Positions 7,957 to 16,887 of a stretch of DNA of 64,000 nucleotides are shown here, piece by piece (positions within the stretch are counted from its first letter, which is position 1; each line of letters opens with the position of its first letter). Both the position numbers and the translations under genes were made by a program. This DNA comes from Ammonifex thiophilus (lineage in GTDB: Bacteria > Bacillota > Desulfotomaculia > Desulfotomaculales > Ammonificaceae): the NCBI RefSeq assembly GCF_003368535.1, contig NZ_QSLN01000004.1:59506-123505 (forward strand), read 5' to 3'. A model generated the notes under the pieces. That model was not told where the DNA came from and did not search any database. It saw nothing but the letters and a program-made list of their open reading frames with translations.

Positions 7957-9198
7957 TCAACCGGAATAACGCTTAAAAATCAGGGTGGCGTTATGTCCCC
8001 CGAAACCAAAACCGTTGGAAAGGGCCACTTCTACCCGCATCGACCGGGCTCGGTTGGGCACGTAATCTAAATCGCACTCGGGATCGGGGTGCTCGTAGTT
8101 GATGGTGGGGGGAACGATACCGTGCGTTATGCTTAGCACGCAGGCCGCCGCCTCCACTCCTCCGGCCGCCCCTAGCAAGTGGCCGGTCATGGACTTGGTG
8201 GAACTCACCGGTATACGGTAGGCTGCCTTGCCGAAGACCTTCTTTATGGCCAGTGTTTCCACCTTGTCGTTGAGCGGGGTGGAAGTGCCGTGGGCGTTGA
8301 TATAGCTTACCTCTTCCGGCTTAATCCCGGCATCGGCCAAAGCCCGACGCATAGCCTTGGCCGCTCCCTCCCCCTCCGGGTCGGGAGCGGTCACGTGGTA
8401 TCCGTCACAGCTCTGCCCATAGCCCACCAGCTCGGCGTAGATGCGGGCCCCCCGCGCCAGAGCGTGCTCCAGTCGCTCCAGCACCAGGATACCCGCGCCT
8501 TCACCGATAACGAAGCCGTCCCGGGCGGCGTCGAAAGGGCGGCAAGCGCGCTCGGGCTCTTCGTTACGCGTGGACATGGCCCGCATAGCGCAGAAGCCGG
8601 CTATGGCCAGCGGGGTGATGGCCGCCTCGGTACCCCCGGTCAGCATGACGTCGGCCTCCCCCCGCTGCAAGACGCGGAAGGCTTCCCCGATGGCGTGGTT
8701 GGAAGAAGCACAGGCCGTTACCACCGTGCTGTTGGGCCCGTAGAAGCGGTGGGCAATGGCGATCTGCCCCGCCGCCATATTGGCTATCATCATGGGAACG
8801 AAAAAGGGACTTACGCGCGCAGGACCTTTTTGGAAAAGGATCTGCGCCTGCTCCTCGAAGGTGGCGATGCCCCCAATACCGCAGCCCAAAATTACCCCTA
8901 CCCGGTCGGGATCCACGTCGCCGGGCTTTATCCCCGCGTCCTCTAAAGCCATACGGGCTGCCACCAGGGCGAACTGCGAGTAGCGATCCAAGTGCCGTAT
9001 CTCCCGCCTGTCCAGGTAAAGGCCAGGGTCAAAGCCTCGCACCTCGGCCGCTATCTGGGTCCGGTAAGCCGAAGGATCGAAGTGGGTTATGCGCCCTACG
9101 CCCGATTTGCCTTGTACCAAAGCTTCCCAGAAGGCGTCTTTGCCGATGCCTACAGGGGAAACCACCCCAAGACCAGTAATCACTACCCGCGCTGACAA
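7957..9198 (-). CDS. fabF: Beta-ketoacyl-ACP synthase II
   Basis: Elongating condensing enzyme of type II fatty acid synthesis, adding malonyl-ACP units to acyl-ACP. The thiolase fold has catalytic Cys163 in TACASSNHAIG and the His pair in NAHGTSTPLND and KSMTGHLLGAAGG. It has the normal length (413 aa) and the usual N-terminal RVVITGLGVVSPVG. Last fab gene of the operon, 26 bp after acpP. Confidence 0.96.
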   Translation of the reverse strand: MSARVVITGLGVVSPVGIGKDAFWEALVQGKSGVGRITHFDPSAYRTQIAAEVRGFDPGLYLDRREIRHLDRYSQFALVAARMALEDAGIKPGDVDPDRVGVILGCGIGGIATFEEQAQILFQKGPARVSPFFVPMMIANMAAGQIAIAHRFYGPNSTVVTACASSNHAIGEAFRVLQRGEADVMLTGGTEAAITPLAIAGFCAMRAMSTRNEEPERACRPFDAARDGFVIGEGAGILVLERLEHALARGARIYAELVGYGQSCDGYHVTAPDPEGEGAAKAMRRALADAGIKPEEVSYINAHGTSTPLNDKVETLAIKKVFGKAAYRIPVSSTKSMTGHLLGAAGGVEAAACVLSITHGIVPPTINYEHPDPECDLDYVPNRARSMRVEVALSNGFGFGGHNATLIFKRYSG

Positions 9199-9224
9199 AG
9201 TTCTAAAGACCTCCTGAACTTCTT

Positions 9225-9467
9225 TTACAGGCGCTCCTGAATGTAGCGGACGGCATCCCCCACCGTCTTGATCTTCTCCGCCTCTTCATCGGGGATCTCC
9301 ATCTCGAACTCTTCTTCCAGCGCCATCATGAGCTCCACCAGGTCGAGTGAGTCCGCCCCCAGATCGTCCACGAAGGAGGCGTCCATGGTGACTTCTTCTT
9401 CGTCCACACCCAACTGCTGGACGATGATCTGCTTCACTTTCTCGAAGATGGCTGCCGTCGACGACAT
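9225..9467 (-). CDS. acpP: Acyl carrier protein
   Basis: Small acidic carrier of growing acyl chains. The phosphopantetheine attachment serine is in [10 protein letters not shown]. Two in-frame ATGs are possible: 9467 ([12 protein letters not shown], 80 aa) fits family length best, with purine-rich sequence upstream; 9479 would add four residues (MRKR). It sits between fabG and fabF, as is typical. Confidence 0.95.
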   Translation of the reverse strand: MSSTAAIFEKVKQIIVQQLGVDEEEVTMDASFVDDLGADSLDLVELMMALEEEFEMEIPDEEAEKIKTVGDAVRYIQERL

Positions 9468-9503
9468 GCGCTTCCTCACCTCCTTCCCAAGATTATGATT
9501 TTA

Positions 9504-10247
9504 TTAGAGGGAAAGCCCGCCGTCTATACTTATGACCTGGCCGGTGATATATCCGGCTTCCTCGCTGGCCAGGAAAGCAACCAGCGCCGCCACTTCCTCC
9601 GGCCGCCCGAACCTGCCCAGAGCGCAGCGGCGCAGGAGCTCCTGCTTGATCTCCTCGGGCAAGGAGGCCGTCATGTCGGTGAGGATGAAGCCGGGAGCAA
9701 CCGCATTTACCGTGATGTTGCGGGGTCCCAGCTCCTTGGCTAGGGCCTTGGTGAAGCCTATGAGCCCTGCCTTGGCTGCCGCATAGTTGGCCTGGCCCGC
9801 GTTGCCGCTGAGCCCCACTACCGAGCTTATGTTTATGATGCGCCCCCAGCGAGACTTGACCATGAAACGCGCCGCCGCCCGGGTGGTGAGGAAAGCCCCT
9901 TTGAGGTTTACCTCCAGCACCTTGTCCCAGTCATCGTCCTTCATGCGCAAGAGAAGGTTATCGCGTGTTACCCCGGCGTTGTTCACCAGAATATCTATTT
10001 TGCCGTAATGCTTTACGGTGAACTCCACCAACTCCTGTGCCTCCGGTGCTCGGGCCACATCGGCCCGGCGGGCCACCGCTTCCCCGCCTGCGCTCTTAAT
10101 GCCATTCACCACCTGCAGCGCTTCTTCCTCCCGGGCAAGATAATTAACCACCACTTTAGCCCCGGAAGCAGCCAAAGCTTCGGCTATTGCCCGCCCGATA
10201 CCTCGCGAAGCCCCGGTCACTAGGGCTACTTTACCCTCCAGCTTCAT
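9504..10247 (-). CDS. fabG: 3-oxoacyl-ACP reductase
   Basis: NADPH-dependent short-chain dehydrogenase (247 aa) reducing 3-oxoacyl-ACP. The cofactor motif [10 protein letters not shown] is at 11-20, NNAG at 89-92, catalytic Ser near 141 and Tyr155/Lys159 in YAAAK. The C-terminal [12 protein letters not shown] is canonical. Its start overlaps the fabD stop by 4 bp. Confidence 0.96.
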   Translation of the reverse strand: MKLEGKVALVTGASRGIGRAIAEALAASGAKVVVNYLAREEEALQVVNGIKSAGGEAVARRADVARAPEAQELVEFTVKHYGKIDILVNNAGVTRDNLLLRMKDDDWDKVLEVNLKGAFLTTRAAARFMVKSRWGRIINISSVVGLSGNAGQANYAAAKAGLIGFTKALAKELGPRNITVNAVAPGFILTDMTASLPEEIKQELLRRCALGRFGRPEEVAALVAFLASEEAGYITGQVISIDGGLSL

Positions 10248-11188
10248 CCTTCCCCCTCCGTCAACACCCGCAAGGTATGGCGCAGAGAAGCCTCGTCCTC
10301 CACATTAAGGCAGGTGGCCGAGGCGTGAATGCGCCGGATGAGACCCGTCAGCACTTTGCCCGGCCCTATTTCCACGAAAGTCTTTACTCCATCCTTCACC
10401 AGGCGTCGCACGCTCTCCTCCCAGCGCACGGGACTGGTCATCTGCCTCATGAGCGCCTTCTTTATCTCGCTTGCGCGGTAAGCGTAATCGGCGGTGCAGT
10501 TCAGCACCACCGGCAAAACCGGCTTCTTTATCGTCACCTGCTCCAGCTCCTGGGCGAAAAGCTCCGCCGCCCGCCGCATCAAGGAGGAGTGAAAAGGGCC
10601 GCTCACGGCCAACAAAACGGTCTTTTTGGCTCCCTCTGCCCGTGCCGCCTGAGCCGCCGCCTCCAAGGCCGAGATGTGGCCCGAAAGCACTATCTGACCG
10701 GGGCAGTTATAGTTGGCCACTTCCACCACCCCGGCCTTCTTCCCGGCCTCCAAAACCCGCTCCAGCTTTTCGGCGGGCAACCCTAGCAGGGCTAGCATAC
10801 CTCCTTCCCCCAGAGGAACGGCCTCTTGCATGAGCTCTCCCCGCCGCCTCACCAGGCGAAGGGCGGTGGGGAAGTCCAAAGCGCCCGCTGCCACCAGGGC
10901 AGAAAACTCCCCCAAGCTGTGCCCCGCCACCGCACTAGGTTTCCTCCCCCCCTGGTTGAGATACACCTGCCAGCAGGCCACGCTCACCGTCAAGACGGCT
11001 GGCTGGGTGTTCATGGTCTGGGAAAGGAGGCTGGCTGGCCCCTCGAAGCAGAGCCGACTTAAGGGAAAACCCAGAATGGCGTCGGCTTCGGCGAAGACCT
11101 CGCGGGCGACCTTGTAGCGCTCGTAGAGGTCTTTGCCCATGCCGACATACTGCGAACCCTGTCCCGGAAAAACACAAGCCAAAGTCAT
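10244..11188 (-). CDS. fabD: Malonyl-CoA:ACP transacylase
   Basis: Loads malonyl groups onto ACP. FPGQGSQ lies at the N-terminus, nucleophile Ser91 in GHSLGE and the catalytic His in GPFHSSLM at about 200. Length (314 aa) is normal. It sits between fabH and fabG with a 4-bp overlap into fabG. Confidence 0.96.
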   Translation of the reverse strand: MTLACVFPGQGSQYVGMGKDLYERYKVAREVFAEADAILGFPLSRLCFEGPASLLSQTMNTQPAVLTVSVACWQVYLNQGGRKPSAVAGHSLGEFSALVAAGALDFPTALRLVRRRGELMQEAVPLGEGGMLALLGLPAEKLERVLEAGKKAGVVEVANYNCPGQIVLSGHISALEAAAQAARAEGAKKTVLLAVSGPFHSSLMRRAAELFAQELEQVTIKKPVLPVVLNCTADYAYRASEIKKALMRQMTSPVRWEESVRRLVKDGVKTFVEIGPGKVLTGLIRRIHASATCLNVEDEASLRHTLRVLTEGEG

Positions 11189-11197
11189 AAGACCACC

Positions 11198-12193
11198 TCA
11201 GTAGCGCATTAATACCGAGCCCCAGGTGAGGCCAGCCCCGAAGGCCACCATGAGCACGGTGCTTTCTCCCGGTTTTATCTTGCCTTGAGCCACCGCCTCA
11301 TACAGGGCTATGGGGATGGAAGCGGCCGAGGTGTTGCCGTAGCGGTCGATGTTCACCATTACCTTCTCCGGCGGGAGGTCGAGCCGCTTGGCCGTTGCGT
11401 CGATTATGCGAATGTTGGCTTGGTGAGGTATAAAACAGTCGATTTCCCGGCTGGAGACCCCCGCCCGGTTAAGCGCTTCCAGAGCGGCTTCTTCCATAGC
11501 CCGCACGGCAAACTTGAATACTTCTCGTCCGTTCATGGCGATGAAATGGAGCTTTTTCTCCACCGTTTCTCGGGAGGCAGGAAGGCGAGCCGCGCCGGCG
11601 GGCAACTTGAGCAGCTCCCCTCCGCTCCCGTCCGAACGCAGGTAAAAAGAAAGAAGGCCACGCGGGGGAGAAACGGGGCTGAGCACGGCCGCCCCTGCCC
11701 CGTCGCCGAAGAGAACACAGGTAGAACGGTCCTCCCAGTTCGTGAGCCGCGAAAGGGTCTCGGCCCCTATCACCAGCACGTGGCGGCAGCTGCCGGTAGC
11801 TATGAACTGCGCTCCCACTGCCAGACCGTAGATGAAGCCGCTGCAGCCCGCCTCAAGGTCAAAAGCCGCCGCTCGCGATGCCCCCAGGTTGGCTTGGACC
11901 AGGCAGGCGGTAGCCGGAAAGAGCATGTCCGGAGAGGCGGTGGCCACTATGATGAGGTCGATCTCCTCCGGAGAAAGATTGGCCGCTTGCAAAGCCTCTT
12001 GGGCCGCCCGGGTGGCCAAATCGGAGGTGCTCTCCTCCGGGGCGGCGATACGCCTTTCTCTTATGCCCGTCCGCTCCCGGATCCAGGCGTCGCTGGTATC
12101 CACCATTTTTTCTAAGTCGAAATTGGTCAGTACCCTTTCTGGAACGTATATTCCCAGCCCCGCAATTCCCACCCTTAAAGGCCAGCCGCTCAA
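11198..12193 (-). CDS. fabH: Beta-ketoacyl-ACP synthase III
   Basis: Initiating condensing enzyme joining acetyl-CoA (or a branched starter) to malonyl-ACP. Catalytic Cys117 is in LEAGCSGF, His in PHQANIRI and Asn in YGNTSAAS. Length 331 aa. Its start overlaps the plsX stop by 4 bp. Starter specificity is not readable from sequence. Confidence 0.96.
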   Translation of the reverse strand: MSGWPLRVGIAGLGIYVPERVLTNFDLEKMVDTSDAWIRERTGIRERRIAAPEESTSDLATRAAQEALQAANLSPEEIDLIIVATASPDMLFPATACLVQANLGASRAAAFDLEAGCSGFIYGLAVGAQFIATGSCRHVLVIGAETLSRLTNWEDRSTCVLFGDGAGAAVLSPVSPPRGLLSFYLRSDGSGGELLKLPAGAARLPASRETVEKKLHFIAMNGREVFKFAVRAMEEAALEALNRAGVSSREIDCFIPHQANIRIIDATAKRLDLPPEKVMVNIDRYGNTSAASIPIALYEAVAQGKIKPGESTVLMVAFGAGLTWGSVLMRY

Positions 12194-13203
12194 CTAACCT
12201 CTACCCCTTTCTCCTGCTTAAGCAAGGTCATTCCTTTGGCAATGGTGGCTATCAGGTTGCAACGCACCGCTTCCGCAGCCACCCGCAAGGCGTTCTTTAT
12301 GGCGTTTCCCCGAGAACAGCCGTGGGCCGCCACCACTACTCCGTTCACCCCCAACAGGGGGGCACCGCCGTATTCGGCGTAGTCCAAGCGCTTTCGAAAA
12401 TTGCGCAGGAAAAAGAAAGTGGCCAGGGCCAGAATCCTGGCCGGTAGGTTGCGGGCCAACTCCTGTTTCAGCATGACCTCCAGCGCCTGCACCAACCCCT
12501 CCCCGGCTTTCAAAAGCACGTTGCCCACGAAGCCGTCGCAGACCACCACATCTGCCCGGCCATTGAAAACATCCCTTCCTTCTACATTGCCTATGAAATT
12601 TAGAGGGAGCTCGCGCAGGAGAGGGAGGGTGGCTAAGGTGAGCTCATTGCCTTTGGTCTCCTCTTCACCGATGCTCAAAAGACCTACGCGGGGGGAAGCT
12701 ATTCCCAGCATATCGCGCGCATAAATGGAACCCATAACGGCAAACTGCGCCAGGTGATGAGGCTTCACGTCCACATTGGCTCCCACGTCTAAAAGCACGG
12801 TGCGTCCCACCGGGTTGGGGAGCTGGGCCATCAGGGCCGGTCTTTCCACGCCGGGGATGCGTCCCAGGTAAAGAGAAGCCGCCGCCAGCAAAGCGCCGGT
12901 GTTGCCGGCCGATACGGCAGCATCCACCTGCCCCTCCTTGAGCAACTCCACCGTCTTAACCAGAGAAGAGGCCCTTTTGCGCCTGACCGCTTGAACTGGC
13001 GACTCTCCCATCCCGATGACTTCCGAAGCGGCAACGAGCTTTATTTTTTCTCCAAGGTTGGCGGGAATTAAGGGCCGCAAGCGCTCCTCCGGCCCCACCA
13101 GGTAGACTTCTATTCCTTCAAAGCTTTTAACGGCCGCCACGGCTCCTTCCACCGTGGCCTCCGGAGCGTAGTCTCCTCCCATGGCGTCAAGTGCTACCCG
13201 CAA
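12190..13203 (-). CDS. plsX: Phosphate acyltransferase PlsX
   Basis: Makes acyl-phosphate from acyl-ACP for phospholipid synthesis. The N-terminal DAMGGDYAPE motif and the C-terminal region are typical. I chose the TTG at 13203: it follows a GGAGG site by 8 bases and gives MRVALDAMGGD, the usual family start. A longer version from ATG 13251 would add 16 residues with no family match. First gene of the fab operon. The fapR regulator that precedes plsX in many Firmicutes is absent here. Confidence 0.92.
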   Translation of the reverse strand: MRVALDAMGGDYAPEATVEGAVAAVKSFEGIEVYLVGPEERLRPLIPANLGEKIKLVAASEVIGMGESPVQAVRRKRASSLVKTVELLKEGQVDAAVSAGNTGALLAAASLYLGRIPGVERPALMAQLPNPVGRTVLLDVGANVDVKPHHLAQFAVMGSIYARDMLGIASPRVGLLSIGEEETKGNELTLATLPLLRELPLNFIGNVEGRDVFNGRADVVVCDGFVGNVLLKAGEGLVQALEVMLKQELARNLPARILALATFFFLRNFRKRLDYAEYGGAPLLGVNGVVVAAHGCSRGNAIKNALRVAAEAVRCNLIATIAKGMTLLKQEKGVEVS

Positions 13204-13338
13204 ACCTTTAACCTCCACTGAGGAAGAGTCTTTACGGCAATCTGGTTGCATTATACAATCATTATCCTCCGATGCAAAGTACCATTCCCCCGCCCGGCGC
13301 GACTAAAAATATTTCTTCGCCTGGCCACTCCTCTCCTG

Positions 13339-13369
13339 CAAAAACAACAAGGCCACTGGAAGTGGCCTT
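13339..13369 (-). terminator. Intrinsic terminator after rpmF
   Basis: Perfect 9-bp stem (aaggccact / agtggcctt) with a 3-base loop, followed on the minus strand by a T-rich stretch (gttgttttt). It lies between the rpmF stop and plsX and should separate the yceD-rpmF unit from the fab operon. Confidence 0.85.
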
Positions 13370-13409
13370 GCAACTCGAAAACAGGAATACAAGTTCCAAA
13401 ACTTTTTGA

Positions 13410-13592
13410 CTAGGCTTGCTCCTCCGCCAGGACCTGCCGCCCTTTGTAGTAGCCGCAGTTCGAACACACGGCATGGGGGCGCTTGAGAGCCTTGCAGCGG
13501 GGGCAGGCCACCAGAGTGGGCGCCTCCGCCTTGTAGTGCATGCGGCGCAAACGCTTCCTCTGCTTAGAAGATCTACTCTTCGGTACCCCCAT
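13410..13592 (-). CDS. rpmF: Ribosomal protein L32
   Basis: Small basic 50S protein with a zinc ribbon (CPRC and CSNC). The family start MGVPKSRSSKQRKR lies at 13592; an upstream ATG at 13601 (MAKMGV) is the alternative. It overlaps the end of the yceD-like gene by about 20 bp, the standard yceD-rpmF pairing. Confidence 0.95.
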   Translation of the reverse strand: MGVPKSRSSKQRKRLRRMHYKAEAPTLVACPRCKALKRPHAVCSNCGYYKGRQVLAEEQA

Positions 13593-14112
13593 CTTTGCCA
13601 CCTCCTTCTTGGGAGTTCAGCAACTTGGTCAGCTCCGCCCAGCGGAGGTCAATAGGCGTCCGGGAGCAGGAGCAGGGACCTCGGTTCAAATCCTGACCGC
13701 AGTGGGGGCAAAGGCCGGGACAATCCTCCCGACAAAGCGGCTTCATCGGGAGAGCCAGCAAAAGGCTTTCCAGCACGTAGGGAGTAAAATCTATTTCCTC
13801 CTCCACCGGAGGCATCTCTTCCCCTTCCTCTGCCTCAGCCGTCAGGCGGAATTTTTCCTCAAACCGGCCCCGCAAAAGAAAGGGAAATTTTTTGAGACAG
13901 CGGCTGCAGACGAGCTCCACCGTGGCCGCCACCTCGCCCACGGCCCAGAGGTAGCTGCGGGCGTTGGTCAGCGTCAGATCGAGCTCTACCGGGGAAAGGA
14001 GGGGCAGTTCCTCTCCCCCTTCGCCCGGAAGGGAATCCAGCCGCTCCCGGAGCACATAGCGGCGGCTCTCCGCCGGTGTTTTCTTGAGCTGCGCGACGTT
14101 AACCGTGAACAA
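13573..14112 (-). CDS. YceD family protein (DUF177), large-subunit accumulation protein
   Basis: 179 aa YceD/DUF177 protein, a conserved partner of rpmF linked to 23S rRNA and 50S accumulation. It has the C-rCxxC pattern LVCSRCLKKF in the middle and a second Cys cluster CREDCPGLCPHCG near the C-terminus, possibly metal binding. The start is TTG at 14112, preceded by GAGGTGAG. A strong promoter lies about 30 bp upstream, so this is the first gene of yceD-rpmF. Confidence 0.9.
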   Translation of the reverse strand: MFTVNVAQLKKTPAESRRYVLRERLDSLPGEGGEELPLLSPVELDLTLTNARSYLWAVGEVAATVELVCSRCLKKFPFLLRGRFEEKFRLTAEAEEGEEMPPVEEEIDFTPYVLESLLLALPMKPLCREDCPGLCPHCGQDLNRGPCSCSRTPIDLRWAELTKLLNSQEGGGKDGGTEE

Positions 14113-14138
14113 GGCCTTCTCACCTCAATCAGGAGTTC

Positions 14139-14167
14139 ATTATAACCCCCCATCCCGCTCCCGTCAA
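14139..14167 (-). promoter_or_regulatory. Sigma-A promoter of yceD-rpmF
   Basis: TTGACG (14162-14167) and TATAAT (14139-14144) on the minus strand with a 17-bp spacer. The predicted start gives a leader of about 20 nt before the TTG start of yceD. Confidence 0.8.
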
Positions 14168-14175
14168 CGAAGGCT

Positions 14176-15081
14176 TTAATTTTTCTCTTTGGGCTCGGCC
14201 AGCTCAATGAGTTCCTGCAGCTCCTCGCGGCTGAAACGGTACACCCGGTTACAAAAGCCGCATCTGGCTTCCACCTCACCCTGTTCGGCTAGCAAAGTTT
14301 CCAGTTCTTCCCGCCCCAGCGCCAGCAGGACTTCGGTCAAGCGCTCCCGGGAGCAGTCACAGATGAAAGCGAAGGTTTGCCGGGCAAGAACGGTGGGGGT
14401 AAAGCCCCTCAAGAGCAAAGCCAAAACGTCCTCGGGCGTGCAACCCTCGGCGAAAAGGCGCGACACCGGGCCGGTGGCCTCCACATTGGCCTCCAGTTGC
14501 GCCACTACTTCTTCGCTGGCTCCGGGTAAAAGCTGGAGGATGTAGCCTCCTGCCGCCTGCACCTCCCCGTCCGGATCGAGTAGAACCCCCAGTCCCACCG
14601 CTGCCGGTACCTGCTCCGAGACGGCGAAGTAGTAGGCCAGATCCTTCCCTATCTCGCCGGAAACCAGCGGAACGCAGCCGTTGTAAGGCTCCCGCAGCCC
14701 TAGATCCTTGGTGACGTAAAGCATCCCCTTACCTATGGCTTGCGCCACGTCGAGCTTACCCGCCGCATTCAGGGGAAGATAAATGTGAGGCTCACGAATA
14801 TAGCCCTTCACCCGCATATCTCTGACCGTGGCCACTATCCAGCCCGCAGGGCCATCTCCCACTACCCGGAGGGTAAGGGTCTGTCCTTCTTTGAGGGTAG
14901 CTCCCATAAGCGCCGCGGCCGTTAACACCCGCCCCAGAGCTGCCGTGGCGGTGGGAGAAGTGCCGTGCAGGCGGCGGGCTTCTCGTACGAGCTCCGTGCT
15001 CCGGGCCACCAAGGCCAGAATCTGACCCCCGTTGGCCACAGCTCGCACCAGGTAGTCTCCCTCAAAACTGGTATCCGTCAA
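14176..15081 (-). CDS. hslO: Redox-regulated chaperone Hsp33
   Basis: Cytosolic holdase chaperone (301 aa) activated by oxidation. The C-terminal zinc switch has CDC at about 241-243 and CGFC at about 274-277. The N-terminal domain (NGGQILALVARSTELV) is typical. It is divergent from dfx, so two oxidative-stress units share one intergenic region. Confidence 0.95.
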   Translation of the reverse strand: MTDTSFEGDYLVRAVANGGQILALVARSTELVREARRLHGTSPTATAALGRVLTAAALMGATLKEGQTLTLRVVGDGPAGWIVATVRDMRVKGYIREPHIYLPLNAAGKLDVAQAIGKGMLYVTKDLGLREPYNGCVPLVSGEIGKDLAYYFAVSEQVPAAVGLGVLLDPDGEVQAAGGYILQLLPGASEEVVAQLEANVEATGPVSRLFAEGCTPEDVLALLLRGFTPTVLARQTFAFICDCSRERLTEVLLALGREELETLLAEQGEVEARCGFCNRVYRFSREELQELIELAEPKEKN

Positions 15082-15111
15082 AGCAGGATCACCTTCCTTT
15101 CCGATAAGCCC

Positions 15112-15139
15112 ATTTTAGCACGAAGAATCCGCTCTCAAA
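15112..15139 (-). promoter_or_regulatory. Candidate extended -10 promoter of hslO
   Basis: TGCTAAAAT (extended -10, TAAAAT at 15112-15117) with TTTGAG 16 bp upstream, on the minus strand. It lies about 30 bp before the hslO start. I saw no clear sigma-A promoter for the divergent dfx in the remaining 110 bp. Confidence 0.55.
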
Positions 15140-15247
15140 GAGTACGTCGGGAACGGAAAATTTTCTTTGGGAAGAAGGAAAAAGCAGGGGAAAGAAAGAA
15201 TATAGAGTGCAAAGTTAAAATCAGTTCAATTTAAGGGGGCAAAGAGA

Positions 15248-15643
15248 ATGACCGAGTTGTATCAGGTCTACAAGTGCAACGTCTGCGGGAACATAGTGGA
15301 AGTCCTACACACCGGGCGGGGACAACTGGTGTGTTGCGGCAAACCCATGGAGCTCATGGCGGAAAAGAAGGAGGATGTGGGTCAGGAGAAGCATGTGCCC
15401 GTAATCGAGCCGCGCAACGGCAAAATTAAGGTGCGCGTGGGCGAGGTGCCTCACCCTATGGAAGAAGCTCACTACATCGAGTGGATCGAGCTACACACGG
15501 GGGAACATGTGGAGCGCGTACACCTTAAGCCGGGAGATCAGCCCGAGGCCACCTTCCTCTGCCCTTTCGGCACCCCGCTTTACGCGCGGGCCTACTGTAA
15601 CATCCACGGCCTCTGGCGGCAGGACACCTTCCCCAAGAAGTAG
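15248..15643 (+). CDS. dfx: Desulfoferrodoxin (two-iron superoxide reductase)
   Basis: Reduces superoxide to peroxide without making oxygen, a key defence of strict anaerobes. The N-terminal desulforedoxin centre has Cys10, Cys13, Cys29 and Cys30. The catalytic Fe centre has His49 (EKHVP), His69 and His75 (HPMEEAH), Cys117 and His120 (CNIHG). Length 131 aa matches the Desulfovibrio-type enzyme. Its electron donor, rubredoxin, is encoded 11 bp downstream. A GGGGG-rich site precedes the ATG. Confidence 0.97.
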   Translation: MTELYQVYKCNVCGNIVEVLHTGRGQLVCCGKPMELMAEKKEDVGQEKHVPVIEPRNGKIKVRVGEVPHPMEEAHYIEWIELHTGEHVERVHLKPGDQPEATFLCPFGTPLYARAYCNIHGLWRQDTFPKK

Positions 15644-15654
15644 GGGGGAAGCGC

Positions 15655-15810
15655 ATGAAGTGGCGCTGCCAGGTTTGCGGCTACATTTACGATCCGGAAG
15701 AAGGCGACCCACCCGATATCCCGCCCGGTATCGAGTTCGAAGATCTGCCGGAAGACTGGGTCTGCCCTATGTGCGGTGCCGACAAAAGTTACTTCGAGCC
15801 CCTGCGCTAA
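15655..15810 (+). CDS. Rubredoxin
   Basis: 51-aa iron-sulfur electron carrier with the two CxxCG pairs ([15 protein letters not shown] near the N-terminus and [11 protein letters not shown] near the C-terminus). It probably hands electrons to desulfoferrodoxin; the two genes form a small operon ending in a hairpin terminator. The ATG is preceded by GGGGGGAAGC. Confidence 0.95.
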   Translation: MKWRCQVCGYIYDPEEGDPPDIPPGIEFEDLPEDWVCPMCGADKSYFEPLR

Positions 15811-15820
15811 AGCTCGAGAA

Positions 15821-15856
15821 AAGAAGGCTTCTCTACTCGGAGAAGCCTTCTTTTAT
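15821..15856. terminator. Bidirectional terminator between rubredoxin and DUF1858 gene
   Basis: Perfect 12-bp stem (15821-15832 with 15841-15852) and an 8-base loop. It has a T-rich tail on the plus strand and an A-rich flank that serves the minus strand. It overlaps the last codons and the stop of the DUF1858 gene. Confidence 0.8.
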
Positions 15857-16051
15857 AGCGGCGTTGAGCTTGGCCAGCATCTCTTCCAGAGGGAGGTCTA
15901 GGCGCCGGGCCACCGCCTCCAAGGTCTCAAAAAGAGCGGTGCAGCAGATGCAAACTCCTGTTTTGGCCTCGTACTCTCGGAAAATCTTTATCGTTTGTGG
16001 AAAATTGGCCACTACGTCGAACACGGTCTCTTGTGGTCCGATGACGACCAT
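15833..16051 (-). CDS. DUF1858 domain protein
   Basis: 72-aa protein matching DUF1858, a small helical domain often fused to hybrid-cluster or redox proteins. Two close cysteine pairs (VCICC) lie in the middle and could bind a metal or form a disulfide. It faces rubredoxin convergently and follows the slipin gene by 52 bp. No function is established. Confidence 0.85.
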   Translation of the reverse strand: MVVIGPQETVFDVVANFPQTIKIFREYEAKTGVCICCTALFETLEAVARRLDLPLEEMLAKLNAAIKEGFSE

Positions 16052-16103
16052 CGTTTATCCCCACCCGGCTTTTTAGCCTTTTTGAAAAAGTATAATCTTA
16101 CAA

Positions 16104-16883
16104 TTACGAGAGTGTTTCCGTTTTTCCTTCTTTTTGCGTCCCCATGAGATGCACCAAGGGGCGTAGCATTTCAAGTGGCAACGGGAAAACGATGGTGCTG
16201 GCGTTTTCCGCCGCTATTTCCCTCAGCGTCTGCAGGTAACGCAGCTGGATGGCGGCTGGCTCGGACTGGATGATGCGGGCCGCCTCCGCCAGCTTCTGCG
16301 CCGCCTGCAACTCGCCCTCGGCGTGAATTATCTTGGCCCGGCGCTCGCGCTCCGCTTCGGCCTGGGCCGCCATAGCCCGCTGCAACGAGGCGGGGAGCTC
16401 TACATCCCGCACCTCGACCAGACTCACTTTTACCCCCCAGGGCTCGGTCCCCTCGTCTATAATCCGCTGCAGGCGCTGATTTATCGCCTCCCTGTGGGCT
16501 AAAAGTTCGTCCAACTCCGACTGCCCCAGCACCGAGCGCAGGGTGGTCTGGGCGAGCTGAGAGGTGGCGTAAACCGGATCGAGCACTTTGATCACCGCGT
16601 CTACCGGGTTGATTACCCGGAAGTAGACCACGGCGTTCACTTTCACGGTGACGTTGTCTCGGGTGATGACCTCCTGAGTAGGAACCTCCATGGTGACCAC
16701 GCGCAGGTCTACCTTGCGCATCTTTTCAATAAAGGGTATCAACAGGAAAAGCCCAGGGCCACGCGCTCCCACGCAGCGCCCCAGCCGAAAGATAACCCCG
16801 CGCTCGTACTCTTGGACTACGCGTACTGAGGCGGCCAGGAGCATGAGGGCCAGCACAAAAAGGGTAGCTAGGAAAGAAAACAT
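16104..16883 (-). CDS. Slipin family (SPFH/band 7) membrane protein
   Basis: 259-aa stomatin-like protein. One N-terminal membrane helix (residues 2-20) is followed by an SPFH domain ([24 protein letters not shown]) and a coiled-coil rich in Ala/Glu/Arg at about 180-215. It pairs with the NfeD protease gene 4 bp upstream, the classic stomatin operon partner. NfeD proteases of this type cut the C-terminus of stomatins. Role: membrane microdomain scaffold, inferred. Confidence 0.93.
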   Translation of the reverse strand: MFSFLATLFVLALMLLAASVRVVQEYERGVIFRLGRCVGARGPGLFLLIPFIEKMRKVDLRVVTMEVPTQEVITRDNVTVKVNAVVYFRVINPVDAVIKVLDPVYATSQLAQTTLRSVLGQSELDELLAHREAINQRLQRIIDEGTEPWGVKVSLVEVRDVELPASLQRAMAAQAEAERERRAKIIHAEGELQAAQKLAEAARIIQSEPAAIQLRYLQTLREIAAENASTIVFPLPLEMLRPLVHLMGTQKEGKTETLS

Positions 16884-16887
16884 TTTC

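Noticed and set aside
8179..8946. Plus-strand open frame opposite fabF
   Set aside because: It is the complement of a conserved enzyme gene with shadow-like composition and no family match.
11285..12115. Plus-strand open frame opposite fabH
   Set aside because: Same reason: antisense shadow of a clear gene.
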